A stretch of 47,595 nucleotides of DNA, taken from positions 1 through 47,595 of the forward strand of contig NZ_JADNQT010000015.1 in the NCBI RefSeq assembly GCF_015594605.1, read 5' to 3'. Shown here piece by piece: positions 1 through 8,553 of the stretch. The notes under the pieces are model-generated. The model had not been told where the DNA came from. It made no database searches and saw nothing but the letters and a program-made list of their open reading frames with translations. The translations under genes were made by a program, and so were the position numbers. The stretch is from Streptococcus sp. HF-1907. GTDB lineage: Bacteria > Bacillota > Bacilli > Lactobacillales > Streptococcaceae. Numbering within the stretch: position 1 is the first letter of the stretch; each line of letters begins with the position of its first letter.

Positions 1-447
1 AACGCTTTTATTCACGGACTTTTAGGCAAACCTTGACTCCTAAGGAGATTGTTAAGAAAATTCTAGATTTATCGGACGAACTCCGCTATTACTATGAGCT
101 GTATCAACTCTTATTATTCCATTTTCAAGAGAAAAATACCGACCATTTTATGGCACTGATTGACGACAACCTTCCCTTTGTCAATCCTATATTTACCGCT
201 GTCTTTAAGACCTTCAAGAAATACAAATCCTACATCGCAAACGCCCTGGAGCTCCCTTATTCTAACGCCAAGCTAGAAGCCACTAACAAACTCATCAAGG
301 ACATTAAGCGTCAAGCTTTCGGCTTTCGAAACTTCAAGAACTTTAAAACAAAAATTCTCATCGCTTTGAACATCAAAATAGAGAGAACCAATCTGATTCT
401 CTCTAGATGTTAGTGATAAATCACCCACTACAGTTGACAATGAGCCC
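1..447 (+). mobile_element. ISL3-family insertion sequence, 3' part including right inverted repeat
   Basis: The window opens inside the transposase of an ISL3-family element (IS1193/IS1167-like). After the transposase stop at 413 the sequence runs to an inverted-repeat-like end at 426-447 (CACTACAGTTGACAATGAGC plus CC), which read in reverse gives the typical ISL3 GGGCTC...CAACTGTAGTG terminus. A second, more decayed copy of the same 3' end lies at 46300-46377. The 5' part of the element lies outside the window, so whether it is intact cannot be judged. Confidence 0.8.
3..413 (+). CDS. ISL3-family transposase, C-terminal part (partial at window edge)
   Basis: This frame is open from the window edge (RFYSRTFRQTLTPKEI...) to the stop at 411-413. 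It encodes the C-terminal region of an ISL3 DDE transposase. The conserved segment NAKLEATNKLIKDIKRQAFG followed by FRNF carries the last acidic catalytic residue (E of LEATN) and the downstream helical region found in streptococcal IS1193-type proteins. A TTG at 33 can be taken as a start but is internal to the real gene. The enzyme would catalyse cut-and-paste transposition of its element. Family assignment rests on recognised motifs; the exact IS name would need a database comparison. Confidence 0.82.
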   Translation, partial: RFYSRTFRQTLTPKEIVKKILDLSDELRYYYELYQLLLFHFQEKNTDHFMALIDDNLPFVNPIFTAVFKTFKKYKSYIANALELPYSNAKLEATNKLIKDIKRQAFGFRNFKNFKTKILIALNIKIERTNLILSRC

Positions 448-468
448 TAACTTTTGGAGTGCGGTTCA
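448..468. repeat. Relic of an IS3-family (IS861-like) inverted repeat
   Basis: TAACTTTTGGAGTGCGGTTC plus A matches, with two mismatches, the reverse complement of the IS3-family left end at 47469-47489 (TGAACTGCACCCCAAAAGTT plus A). It begins at the base after the ISL3 right end, so the ISL3 element appears to have inserted into an older IS3-type element, or next to its last bases. Confidence 0.6.
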
Positions 469-485
469 TTTTTACCATTAGGTTT

Positions 486-2957
486 TTATTTGGGAAGGTC
501 AAAGAAGTCCTTATAGTTGCTAATATAATTCTTACCTTCGGTAAGGTCATATTGAATGAGTTTCAAATCATTTGCAACTTTCTTTTCAGACTTGGTAAGT
601 TTCTTTTTATCAACGCTCGCCTTATTCAGAACTTCTGTCAATAGGGCATAATAAGGCGATACTTTTGAATTAGTATGCGCCAAGAGTTCCGCAGAAAAAT
701 CACTTGAATTAACCAGTGGATAATTCTGTTTCTCAGTCTTAAAGTTGCTCCAAATAAAGTAATCTGTCAAATATTGATTTTCTGGCTGATTTGCAAAGAT
801 AGAACTAGGATAAAAGCCCGGTAAGTGGTCGCCATAAAAAACAACTGTAATAGGCTTATCAATCTTAGATAATTCTGAAAGAAATTCTGCAGTGCTACTA
901 TCTGTATAAGTCAACATGCGTGCATAATTTGTCAGATTCTCATTTTGACCAGCAGTAAATCCATTACCTGTTCCAGTAACATTACTTAGATCTGTATGAG
1001 CCCAAGGGCTATGATTTTGCATCGTCATTACTGAAAAAAATTGGCTTTGATTTGTTTTAATATTGGATAAGATATTACGATAAGTTGAGGCATCGCTGTA
1101 ATATGAGCCTAGTATCTCTGCACCTTCTGGACGTTCATCTGACCCCGAGGAAGCAATAAAATGTTTAAAACCTAAACGTTGATATACCGATTTTCGAGAA
1201 TAATGTGATGCATCAGATAGATGAATAACGATACGATTAGCTGGACTAAAAGCATCACTAATAGAGGGAATGTAGGTCATATCTGGAATGATTTCTGTAT
1301 ATAATAATGAAATCATTTCATCGAAGTTGTACATCGGTAAGCCAGTCAAAGTTTGAAATTCCATATTGGCTGTTCCGCCGCCATAACCATCCGATTTCAT
1401 CATTCCACTTGTCGTCTCTGACTTAATCTGATCAATTTTCGGCAAAACATTTTCTGAAAGAGTAATTCCTTGTATGTGATTAGGGTTGGACAAACTTTCA
1501 CTTAAGAGATAAATAACCGTTTGGTCAGATAAATTATTTGAACGTGATTTGTTAATCTGCTCTGCCTCTAGTTTATATTTTTTATAAAGATTAGCAATTG
1601 CCTTTTGACTGTAATCTTTTGGCTTATCCATATCAGTCAGCGTCAATTGTTTTAACCATACAAAACTCAAAGACTTAAATCTTGCACTTGCATTTATCCC
1701 TAGCCAATTTATTAAATTGAAATTGTAAACCGAAGTCAAAATTGGAATATGCTCTGGAATCATTCCATTTTCTGAGTTAGAAAAAATTCCTGTTATTCCT
1801 CCCAACATTAGTATTGGTATAAACATAAGAGCTATTCTTCTTTTTAGACTTTGGACAATCTTCCCAGAAAGAATACGGTCTTTTAGATAGTATAGGATAA
1901 TAATCAGCCAAATCAAAGCTATCACTGATAAGAGAACAGCATTTTCAGCAACATAATCTTTGAAAAAGCCAATATCTCCCAGCCAAGTAAGGTCAGCTGC
2001 CATCAATGGTTCATTTCTCAATGAATACTTGGTTGCATTAACATAACAAAGTAAGCTAGCAAGAATAATATTAAGTGCAGTCGCTACCAAGAAACGATTA
2101 ATTAACAAGTAAGTAAAGAAAAATAGACTTGATAAAACTAAAATTTGAAAAATAGTTGCGCCTGAAACGATATAATAACCGTACTCTTTTCCTTGCTCAG
2201 TGATACCAGCTTGTAAGAAATAATTAAAGATGAAGCCTAATAAAAAACTGAAGAAAACTGGCTGAGAGAGACTGGTTTTATTACTGGCTAAGTCGACAAT
2301 AGCCTTAGCAGAGAAATAAAAGAGAAAGCTAAAAAACAAATAAAATCCTAAACTATACCAAAAGAGGAACGTTAGAAAATGATAATTATCAACTTTATCA
2401 ATTGAAATGAGATTATTAGTCAAGAAACGATTTCTATATAGAGAACTCGTCATGGCCAAAAGGACCAAATACTGACTGTAAACCAACTTTTTCCGCTGAT
2501 TTGACAGAGCAATGATAGAAGCCTTTTTTGATGATTTAGAGAAATAGTTTAGCAAGAAGCTACCGATTAAAATTATTACTGTTGGTATTAACATCTGCCA
2601 ATCATCAAAGAAATGCTTAAAATGTGTCCACTCAAACTTCACATTATTGAGGTTAAGTGTCATCCTCAAAAAGTATGTACCAATTAAAGATGCCAGATAT
2701 ATGAGGCTAATATAGAGAGTACTTATCCCACTAATGTTTTTGAAAATCTGAAAAATGTAGACTATCAAAAATAAGTAAAAGAGGGTTGGTAAGATTTCCC
2801 AACTTTCTCCCCCTTTTTTGCTTACGATTTGATAGGCCGACTGACAAAACATCAGACCAAATACAAGGATATAAGAAAGCACTTCCTTCCTATGATTAAT
2901 TATCCAATGATAGGCAGTTGAAATACTTTCTTTAGCCTTGTCAATTTGCAAATTCAA
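486..2957 (-). CDS. gacH: GacH/SccH-like glycerol phosphate transferase (LtaS-type membrane sulfatase fold)
   Basis: An 823-residue protein. The N-terminal half (about residues 25-390) holds many hydrophobic membrane segments and the C-terminal half is an extracellular LtaS/alkaline-phosphatase-superfamily domain. Visible catalytic elements are the SESLSNP metal-site segment, GGGTANMEF with the nucleophile at Thr529, TMQNHSPW, and YGDHLPG with Asp710-His711. In S. pyogenes, GacH transfers sn-glycerol-1-phosphate from phosphatidylglycerol to the side chain of the group A carbohydrate; length and nucleophile position (Thr530 there) agree well. Here it is the last gene of the RGP operon, 14 bp after a GT2 gene, instead of directly after the rgpF homologue as in S. 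pyogenes. The modified sugar cannot be read from sequence. The IS remnants begin just beyond its stop. Confidence 0.85.
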   Translation of the reverse strand: MNLQIDKAKESISTAYHWIINHRKEVLSYILVFGLMFCQSAYQIVSKKGGESWEILPTLFYLFLIVYIFQIFKNISGISTLYISLIYLASLIGTYFLRMTLNLNNVKFEWTHFKHFFDDWQMLIPTVIILIGSFLLNYFSKSSKKASIIALSNQRKKLVYSQYLVLLAMTSSLYRNRFLTNNLISIDKVDNYHFLTFLFWYSLGFYLFFSFLFYFSAKAIVDLASNKTSLSQPVFFSFLLGFIFNYFLQAGITEQGKEYGYYIVSGATIFQILVLSSLFFFTYLLINRFLVATALNIILASLLCYVNATKYSLRNEPLMAADLTWLGDIGFFKDYVAENAVLLSVIALIWLIIILYYLKDRILSGKIVQSLKRRIALMFIPILMLGGITGIFSNSENGMIPEHIPILTSVYNFNLINWLGINASARFKSLSFVWLKQLTLTDMDKPKDYSQKAIANLYKKYKLEAEQINKSRSNNLSDQTVIYLLSESLSNPNHIQGITLSENVLPKIDQIKSETTSGMMKSDGYGGGTANMEFQTLTGLPMYNFDEMISLLYTEIIPDMTYIPSISDAFSPANRIVIHLSDASHYSRKSVYQRLGFKHFIASSGSDERPEGAEILGSYYSDASTYRNILSNIKTNQSQFFSVMTMQNHSPWAHTDLSNVTGTGNGFTAGQNENLTNYARMLTYTDSSTAEFLSELSKIDKPITVVFYGDHLPGFYPSSIFANQPENQYLTDYFIWSNFKTEKQNYPLVNSSDFSAELLAHTNSKVSPYYALLTEVLNKASVDKKKLTKSEKKVANDLKLIQYDLTEGKNYISNYKDFFDLPK

Positions 2958-2971
2958 TGTATTGATTTTCC

Positions 2972-3952
2972 TTATTTTATTTTTTTGTAAATTCCTAGTA
3001 ATCGTTCAAATATAGCGCTAGACAGATTGACTCCAAACACTCTTGAAAAAAGGCCGGTGTATTTAAAAAATCTATTTTCAAGTTTAGCAGAGTGTTTGAG
3101 GAGGTACTTATACCGTGCTAAAAGAGGTTCCACATCACTATCACGTTTATATTTAGACACAAAAGGTAAAATCGAGATGAAAGAGATGGCGTAATAAATT
3201 TCCAAAGCCTCCTCTTTTCCTAATTTCTTAATCTCAGCATCAGATAAGCCAATTTCAATACTCTTTAAAATATCGACTATATTTTTCTTTTTAATCTGAT
3301 TAGTCAAGCTTCCTTGCCTATTTTGACGGTACATGTATTGTGGATTATCTAGTATTGCATAACTAGTCATTGACTTCAGCAGATTGCCACACCACAGACA
3401 GTCCTCCGAAATAAATCCCTGAGGGAAATACATATCTGTTGACTCAAAAAGCTTTCTATTAACACATTTATTCCAAGCTGGAGCCACAATCAATTCTTTA
3501 GTGACTAGCTCATTACAATTAGTCTCTAAATCAAAAGATAAGTTTGACGTGTTCAATAGCTTCTCTTTGGTGGTTGTCCCATCATAATAAAATGTATAAG
3601 GAAAAATGACAACATCAACTTCTTCACGCATTATCACAAAATTAAGGTCACTCAAGAAATGATCATCTGACCAAAAATCATCACCATCTAGGAAAATTAA
3701 ATAGTCACCTTCTGAAGCTTTTATACCTAAATTGCGTGTAGCTGAAAGACCTTGATTAACTTGATGAATGACCTTAACCTGCTTATAGCCCTCGCTGAAT
3801 CTATCAGCAATAGCTCCTGTATTATCTGTTGAACCATCATCTACAACAATAACCTCAAAATCTGAAAAATTTTGATTGACAACACTTGTTAAACACTCAT
3901 CCAAATAATCAGAGACATTATATGCTGGGATAATTATTGAAAATTTTGACAT
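2972..3952 (-). CDS. Family 2 glycosyltransferase (polysaccharide side chain)
   Basis: A 326-residue inverting GT-A enzyme. The N-terminus FSIIIPAYNVSDYLDECLTS, the nucleotide-sugar motif VVDDGSTDNTG near residue 40 and the DXD-type LDGDDFW near residue 90 are diagnostic of GT2. EDCLWCGN around residue 183 is the usual region of the catalytic acidic residue. No membrane anchor is obvious, so it probably acts at the cytoplasmic face on a lipid-linked acceptor. It lies 15 bp from the neighbouring GT2 gene (3968-4924) and 14 bp from gacH. Donor and acceptor cannot be deduced. It has no counterpart that I recognise in the S. pyogenes gac cluster and is likely strain-variable. Confidence 0.8.
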   Translation of the reverse strand: MSKFSIIIPAYNVSDYLDECLTSVVNQNFSDFEVIVVDDGSTDNTGAIADRFSEGYKQVKVIHQVNQGLSATRNLGIKASEGDYLIFLDGDDFWSDDHFLSDLNFVIMREEVDVVIFPYTFYYDGTTTKEKLLNTSNLSFDLETNCNELVTKELIVAPAWNKCVNRKLFESTDMYFPQGFISEDCLWCGNLLKSMTSYAILDNPQYMYRQNRQGSLTNQIKKKNIVDILKSIEIGLSDAEIKKLGKEEALEIYYAISFISILPFVSKYKRDSDVEPLLARYKYLLKHSAKLENRFFKYTGLFSRVFGVNLSSAIFERLLGIYKKIK

Positions 3953-3967
3953 ACTGTACCTATCTAC

Positions 3968-4924
3968 TTAGCCTTTACAATATAAATATGCGAATACTTT
4001 CATCAAGTGGAGCCTCTCGGTAAGTTGGAATAATAAAACAATCATTCTATTAAACAAGCTTTCACCACTGATTTTAGGAGACATAGGAGAAATATCACTT
4101 ACTAAAGCATTTGCCTTTAGAAACTCTTTAACTTGACAATAATAATTAATAAAAGTTGCCTTGTCTGAAGAACGTCCCGAAAATAGCAGATACCAAATAT
4201 AATAGCGTTCTATAAAATAAGTCAAATACTGATTGGGGTGTTTGTTCCATTTCAAAATTTCTTCTAACAGAACACGGATATCAACTGTTTCCTTCAATCC
4301 TCTTTGAGAAGTATTTGAGACACTTTCCTCGTTGTACATCCACTGATAACCTGAGTAGAAAATAATCTTGATTTTATCTGTTTTTGACAAGACTTTCAAA
4401 TTAAAGACAACATCCTCGCCAATACCATAGTCAAAAAAAGTAATGTGATTGTCAATCAAAAAACTCTTCCGATAAATCCTAGCCCACGGAGCCATAATAA
4501 TATACTTTGACCACTCTGTATCTTTGAGAAGTTCTTGATGAATGACCTCGCCATTATATTTCATACGTTTATAGCCTGAAATGACTAAATCAAAGTCCGA
4601 ATCTTTTATAGCATGATAATGTGTCGCTAGATAGTCAGGCTCAATCTGATCATCATTATCAACGAAAACAATATAATCACCTTTAGCCATTCTAATGCCA
4701 AAATTACGCGTTTTAGATACGCCTTCATTTTCTTTGTCAATAAAAACGATATTGCTATACTTTTTAGCATATTCTCGACAAATATCGGCTGATTGGTCTT
4801 TTGAACCATCATTTAGAAGTATAATTTCATATAAATCATTTGATAAAGTCTGATTCAATAACGAATCTAGACAAGCTGATAAACGTTCTTGAGCATTATA
4901 AACAGGAACAATAACACTAATCAT
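3968..4924 (-). CDS. Family 2 glycosyltransferase (polysaccharide side chain)
   Basis: A 318-residue GT2 enzyme starting MISVIVPVYNAQERLSACLD, with LLNDGSKDQSAD near residue 38 and the DXD-like FVDNDDQIEP near residue 90. GEDVVFNLKVL (about residues 167-177) matches the catalytic-base region. It resembles capsule and side-chain transferases of the EpsJ/WaaV type. It is a divergent neighbour of the 2972-3952 enzyme, so the pair could add two consecutive sugars, or be duplicates that diverged. It is separated from the DUF2142 gene by 13 bp and is transcribed with it. Confidence 0.8.
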   Translation of the reverse strand: MISVIVPVYNAQERLSACLDSLLNQTLSNDLYEIILLNDGSKDQSADICREYAKKYSNIVFIDKENEGVSKTRNFGIRMAKGDYIVFVDNDDQIEPDYLATHYHAIKDSDFDLVISGYKRMKYNGEVIHQELLKDTEWSKYIIMAPWARIYRKSFLIDNHITFFDYGIGEDVVFNLKVLSKTDKIKIIFYSGYQWMYNEESVSNTSQRGLKETVDIRVLLEEILKWNKHPNQYLTYFIERYYIWYLLFSGRSSDKATFINYYCQVKEFLKANALVSDISPMSPKISGESLFNRMIVLLFQLTERLHLMKVFAYLYCKG

Positions 4925-4937
4925 TCACTTTTACTCC

Positions 4938-6254
4938 TTATACCCAATAATATGCCCAAAGTACAGCAAATGAAGCAGCAACATTTGCCAAAATCATAAA
5001 TACAGATAAATTGGTAATTAGTTTTTGGTCCACTTTCAAATTGAATTTTGAGCGACAAATACTAAATAAAGGTGCTAAGTAAATCAAAAATGGTGTAAAG
5101 TAGCGACCTTGTTCACCGTAAGCAATTCTATTTGCTGCAACATTATCAGGATTTGACCTTAATGTCCAAGCAAAGTACATTCCAATAGTAATAACAAGCA
5201 CTTGAATTGGGAAAATCAATGCTGATGAAATTCCTTCTGTTTTAGTAACAGGAAGATGTTCACTTGAAAAAATTAAGATTAAAACTACAATATCAATAAA
5301 TATTAACCATAATGGTAATTGAGTTGTTAACCAACCAAATTCACCAAAAATACCAATAGTTAATATACTATTCAAGTTAACATTTTCTTGATGCAAAAAG
5401 AATGTATTGAACATTACCCAGATGAAATGTCGCGTTCCACCCCATCCCTTTAAGAAAAAGAAGAAGCTAAATAATCCTAAGCACAATACAACCGCAACAA
5501 AATACCATCTATATTTTTGGAAGAATTTATAAAATGGATTAATAAATTTAAGAAATCCTTCAAATTCAAAATCACCCATAACTAAAAATGGTAATAAGAG
5601 CAGGTTGTTTGTCTTTGTAGAATAAAGGAATATAGTTAATAAAATCAGCTGAACAAATGACTTGTTTGTGAATTTTCTTTCTTTAATCAGATTTACGAAG
5701 AAAACAAAAAAACAAGCAATTGAGACATAATTTAAAACATCATACGAAAGTGATGCAGCTTGTTGCAACATCATTGGTAATAATGAAACAAACATTAACG
5801 CCAACTTACCATATTTAGCGAACTTAATGACAAAGTACATTCCAATAATGTAAACCAAAGCATTAACAACTCGTCCCATCAATAAGATAATACCAAACGA
5901 TGGATAAATTGCTCTACCAATAAGCATTCCAATGAGCTGTGGAAGGTGAGCTAGGGCTTTAATTGACTTTTTTAATCTAAATGGTGCTGCTGAAAAATCT
6001 TGTTTTTCAGTAAAAAACTTATTTAATTTTTTCTTATTAAGAACAGCTGGAGCCTCAACAGAGTCATTAGAGATAACTTCCATTTGGTATTTAGCAAGCC
6101 ACTGAAGTGAATCCTCTTTTGCTGCTTCATGTGTAATATCCCAAGCCAATATCGCATGTGTTGTCTCATCAGGAACCTGCGTTACAGGAACCAAAAACAT
6201 AAACAGAGCTACACATGGAAGAGCTAATAATAAGAACAACTTTTCTATTTTCAT
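4938..6254 (-). CDS. DUF2142-family polytopic membrane protein, probable GT-C glycosyltransferase (GacL position)
   Basis: A 438-residue protein with about ten hydrophobic helices. Near the N-terminus the segment PVTQVPDETTHAILAW (about residues 22-37) carries the acidic PDE..H signature of DUF2142 proteins, in the extracytoplasmic loop after the first helix where GT-C enzymes keep their catalytic Asp/Glu. In S. pyogenes the gene after the flippase gacK is gacL, a GT-C enzyme that uses the GacI product (polyprenyl-P-GlcNAc) to decorate the rhamnan outside the membrane. Position supports the same role here; the exact sugar is unknown. The ATG overlaps the stop of the flippase gene (ATGA), indicating translational coupling. 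Confidence 0.72.
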   Translation of the reverse strand: MKIEKLFLLLALPCVALFMFLVPVTQVPDETTHAILAWDITHEAAKEDSLQWLAKYQMEVISNDSVEAPAVLNKKKLNKFFTEKQDFSAAPFRLKKSIKALAHLPQLIGMLIGRAIYPSFGIILLMGRVVNALVYIIGMYFVIKFAKYGKLALMFVSLLPMMLQQAASLSYDVLNYVSIACFFVFFVNLIKERKFTNKSFVQLILLTIFLYSTKTNNLLLLPFLVMGDFEFEGFLKFINPFYKFFQKYRWYFVAVVLCLGLFSFFFFLKGWGGTRHFIWVMFNTFFLHQENVNLNSILTIGIFGEFGWLTTQLPLWLIFIDIVVLILIFSSEHLPVTKTEGISSALIFPIQVLVITIGMYFAWTLRSNPDNVAANRIAYGEQGRYFTPFLIYLAPLFSICRSKFNLKVDQKLITNLSVFMILANVAASFAVLWAYYWV

Positions 6255-7516
6255 TTTTTCTCCTTATACGAATCCTTAAAAATATTATAAATGATTAAAG
6301 AAACAAATAACCAAGTGATCATTGACAAAGTAAATGAGTATGATGCTCCAAGAATACCATAGTTCCTCACCAGAATATCTGCTGTCAAGTAAGACATGAT
6401 AAAGCCACTTGCAAAAGAAATGACTAACAATTTTTGTTTTCTCAAAACAGTCAATATATTATCACAAACTGTTGCAAATGTGCTAGAGATTCCTCCTACT
6501 AGAAGGATAATAAAGCTCAAACAATATTTACCTAAGTCAACTGAATAAATGATATTTAAAATTGGAATACCAATAACAGAAAGTGAAACTAAAATAGCTA
6601 CTGAACATAAAACCAATAATCTTAATAGTTTTTTTCGATAAGTAACAAACTGCTCAAATTCTTTTCGGTCCAAAAAAATAGCCATTTGCGTCATCATGGG
6701 TCTAAAGAAAATCATCGTCAAATTCATCGCAAACACTGGCATAAAGAGAATATTAAAATCTTTTTGCACACCAATTGCCACAATACCTTGCTCAAACATT
6801 TTGTCTAAAGCATATTTTGGCTGGTTATAGATAGAAACCAAAAGAAATGCATTGATAAACAGAGGACTACTCTCAATTAAAATCCCTTTGATCTGCTGAA
6901 AAGATAATTCAAAAAGATTTATTTTTTCAAAATATCTACTAAGTGGAAAATCAAAGCAGAAAATGAAAAGGAAGGAGGACAATACCATTACAATGATAGA
7001 CACAGACAGATTTTTTGTGAAAATCAAAGCTAGGGTAAAAACAAGGAAAATAAGAATATTTCTATAAAACAATGACTTTCCAGCAACATCAAGTCTTTCG
7101 TGCTGCTGAAACAAGCCCTGAAAGACATCTGACAAAGCATCACTGACTCGATAAAGACAAATTAAGAAGACAGACAAGGCCTTGTAAAAGTCATACCGAT
7201 GAAGAAAAATATAAACGATAGCAACGAGAATCATGACAATATTAGTTAGTAGCCGTGTTGAAAAATAGTTATTAAAAGAATATTTTTCTTTAACATCTGT
7301 TGCTTGGAAATCTCTGACTTGAAAAGTCGCTACCGTAATCAATAAATTTCCAACAGCATAGGCAATACTAAAAACATCTGAATCATAGTTATTGAGTGTC
7401 CTAGTCACAGACAAGAGCAGTAGGGTAGAGATAGCCGCAGAAGCGAGACTCCCCAGAATATTCCACAGAAAAACCTTACTTTGAGTCACTTGAGTATTGA
7501 TAACTTTATTTTTCAT
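6251..7516 (-). CDS. Wzx/MATE-like polysaccharide flippase (GacK-like)
   Basis: The protein is about 421 residues from the ATG at 7516 (MKNKVINTQ...). A start further upstream at 7537 would overlap gacJ by 32 bp and adds only seven residues, so I prefer 7516. Twelve to fourteen hydrophobic segments and the N-terminal pattern FLWNILGSLASAAISTLLLL fit the oligosaccharide flippase superfamily (PF01943-like). In S. pyogenes the gene following gacJ is a Wzx-like protein proposed to flip polyprenyl-P-GlcNAc. Here it sits between a GacJ-like gene and a probable GT-C transferase, which supports flipping of the sugar carrier made by the GacI-like enzyme. Confidence 0.75.
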   Translation of the reverse strand: MKNKVINTQVTQSKVFLWNILGSLASAAISTLLLLSVTRTLNNYDSDVFSIAYAVGNLLITVATFQVRDFQATDVKEKYSFNNYFSTRLLTNIVMILVAIVYIFLHRYDFYKALSVFLICLYRVSDALSDVFQGLFQQHERLDVAGKSLFYRNILIFLVFTLALIFTKNLSVSIIVMVLSSFLFIFCFDFPLSRYFEKINLFELSFQQIKGILIESSPLFINAFLLVSIYNQPKYALDKMFEQGIVAIGVQKDFNILFMPVFAMNLTMIFFRPMMTQMAIFLDRKEFEQFVTYRKKLLRLLVLCSVAILVSLSVIGIPILNIIYSVDLGKYCLSFIILLVGGISSTFATVCDNILTVLRKQKLLVISFASGFIMSYLTADILVRNYGILGASYSFTLSMITWLFVSLIIYNIFKDSYKEKK

Positions 7517-7844
7517 TATTCTTTTCACTAAGGGCAAATTGTTGCGCTAATCTCTTAATCTTATGAGATTGAACTGAAATAATATTGGTCAGTATAAACA
7601 TTATCCATAAACTTAGGCAAAAGCCAACAAAGAATACAAAATTCATTGGTGAATAAATACCAAAAAGGTGAGATAAATCTGTTAGAAGTTTTGGGAACCA
7701 AACTAAGATAAGTAGAATCAAGCAAAGAACGTACCAAGACAAAGAGTATTTGATAGACAACTTATCCTTTTTAATTAAATGTACAGTATAAATTACAAAA
7801 AGAACAATAACTGCTGAAATGAACAAACTAGCTGTTTTTGTCAT
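7506..7844 (-). CDS. gacJ: GacJ-like small membrane protein (DUF2304)
   Basis: A 112-residue protein with three hydrophobic helices (about residues 5-20, 35-52, 65-85) and a basic, polar C-terminus, the DUF2304 layout. GacJ of S. pyogenes is a protein of the same size encoded next to gacI and stimulates GacI catalysis. Here the gene is one base away from the GacI-like gene, so the same partnership is likely. The stop overlaps the start of the flippase by a few bases. Confidence 0.8.
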   Translation of the reverse strand: MTKTASLFISAVIVLFVIYTVHLIKKDKLSIKYSLSWYVLCLILLILVWFPKLLTDLSHLFGIYSPMNFVFFVGFCLSLWIMFILTNIISVQSHKIKRLAQQFALSEKNNEK

Positions 7845-7845
7845 A

Positions 7846-8541
7846 CTATTTTCCTTTCAATTTTACAAATAAAATCGCCAGCGTCACCTTCACCATATAG
7901 TAAACAGATTTGGTTGCTGAAATAGACGATACCCCACCTTGGCGCTCATTCATAATGACTGGTATTTCCTTGATGCTATATCCTTTATTCAAAACGGAAA
8001 CAATAGTCTCTGGTTCTGGGTAATCATCAGGATAATTATCAGCAAACAATTCAATTAGGCTTCGGTCAATCATGCGAAGACCTGATGTAGCATCGGTTAC
8101 CTTTTTCTTAGTCAGTAGTTTAATTAACCACATAAAATACTTAATTCCTAGCCTCCTTGTAAAAGACGACTGGAAGCCTTCATTTTCTAAGAAGCGAGAA
8201 CCAATGACCATGTTCACTTTGCTAGCCTCTAATTCTTCGACCATCTTAGCCAAAAAGGAAGGGTTGTGCTGACCATCGCCATCAACTTGAACAGCAAGAT
8301 CATACCCATTTTGCTTAGCATATAGATAGCCAGTCTGTACGGCTCCTCCAATTCCAAGATTGATAGGTAGAGAAACAACATTAAAATGATTTTGTTGACA
8401 GATTTCTAATGTGTTATCAGTTGAACAATCATTGATAATGACATAGTCAAAATCTGGGGCATCTTTTTTAATTGCCTCAATGGTATTCTTGATATTACTA
8501 CTTTCGTTATAGGCTGGAATAATAATTAACTTTTTTAGCAA
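7846..8541 (-). CDS. gacI: GacI-like polyprenyl-phosphate glycosyltransferase (GT2, DPM1-like)
   Basis: A 231-residue GT2 enzyme of the dolichol-phosphate-mannose-synthase type. It begins LKKLIIIPAYNESSNI, has INDCSTDNT near residue 36, the DXD motif VDGDGQH near residue 88, and the conserved DATSGLRM at about residue 151. No C-terminal transmembrane pair is present, which is the GacI arrangement in which the partner GacJ supplies membrane attachment. S. pyogenes GacI transfers GlcNAc-P-type sugar to undecaprenyl phosphate. The donor here could be GlcNAc or another hexose; sequence alone does not settle this. This is one of two polyprenyl-phosphate glycosyltransferases in the locus (the other at 18732-19658). 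Confidence 0.82.
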   Translation of the reverse strand: MLKKLIIIPAYNESSNIKNTIEAIKKDAPDFDYVIINDCSTDNTLEICQQNHFNVVSLPINLGIGGAVQTGYLYAKQNGYDLAVQVDGDGQHNPSFLAKMVEELEASKVNMVIGSRFLENEGFQSSFTRRLGIKYFMWLIKLLTKKKVTDATSGLRMIDRSLIELFADNYPDDYPEPETIVSVLNKGYSIKEIPVIMNERQGGVSSISATKSVYYMVKVTLAILFVKLKGK

Positions 8542-8553
8542 ATTCCTAATCTC

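Noticed and set aside
459..644. 61-codon plus-strand frame at the end of gacH
   Set aside because: It runs from the IS relic into the antisense of gacH; no start signal and no recognisable protein.
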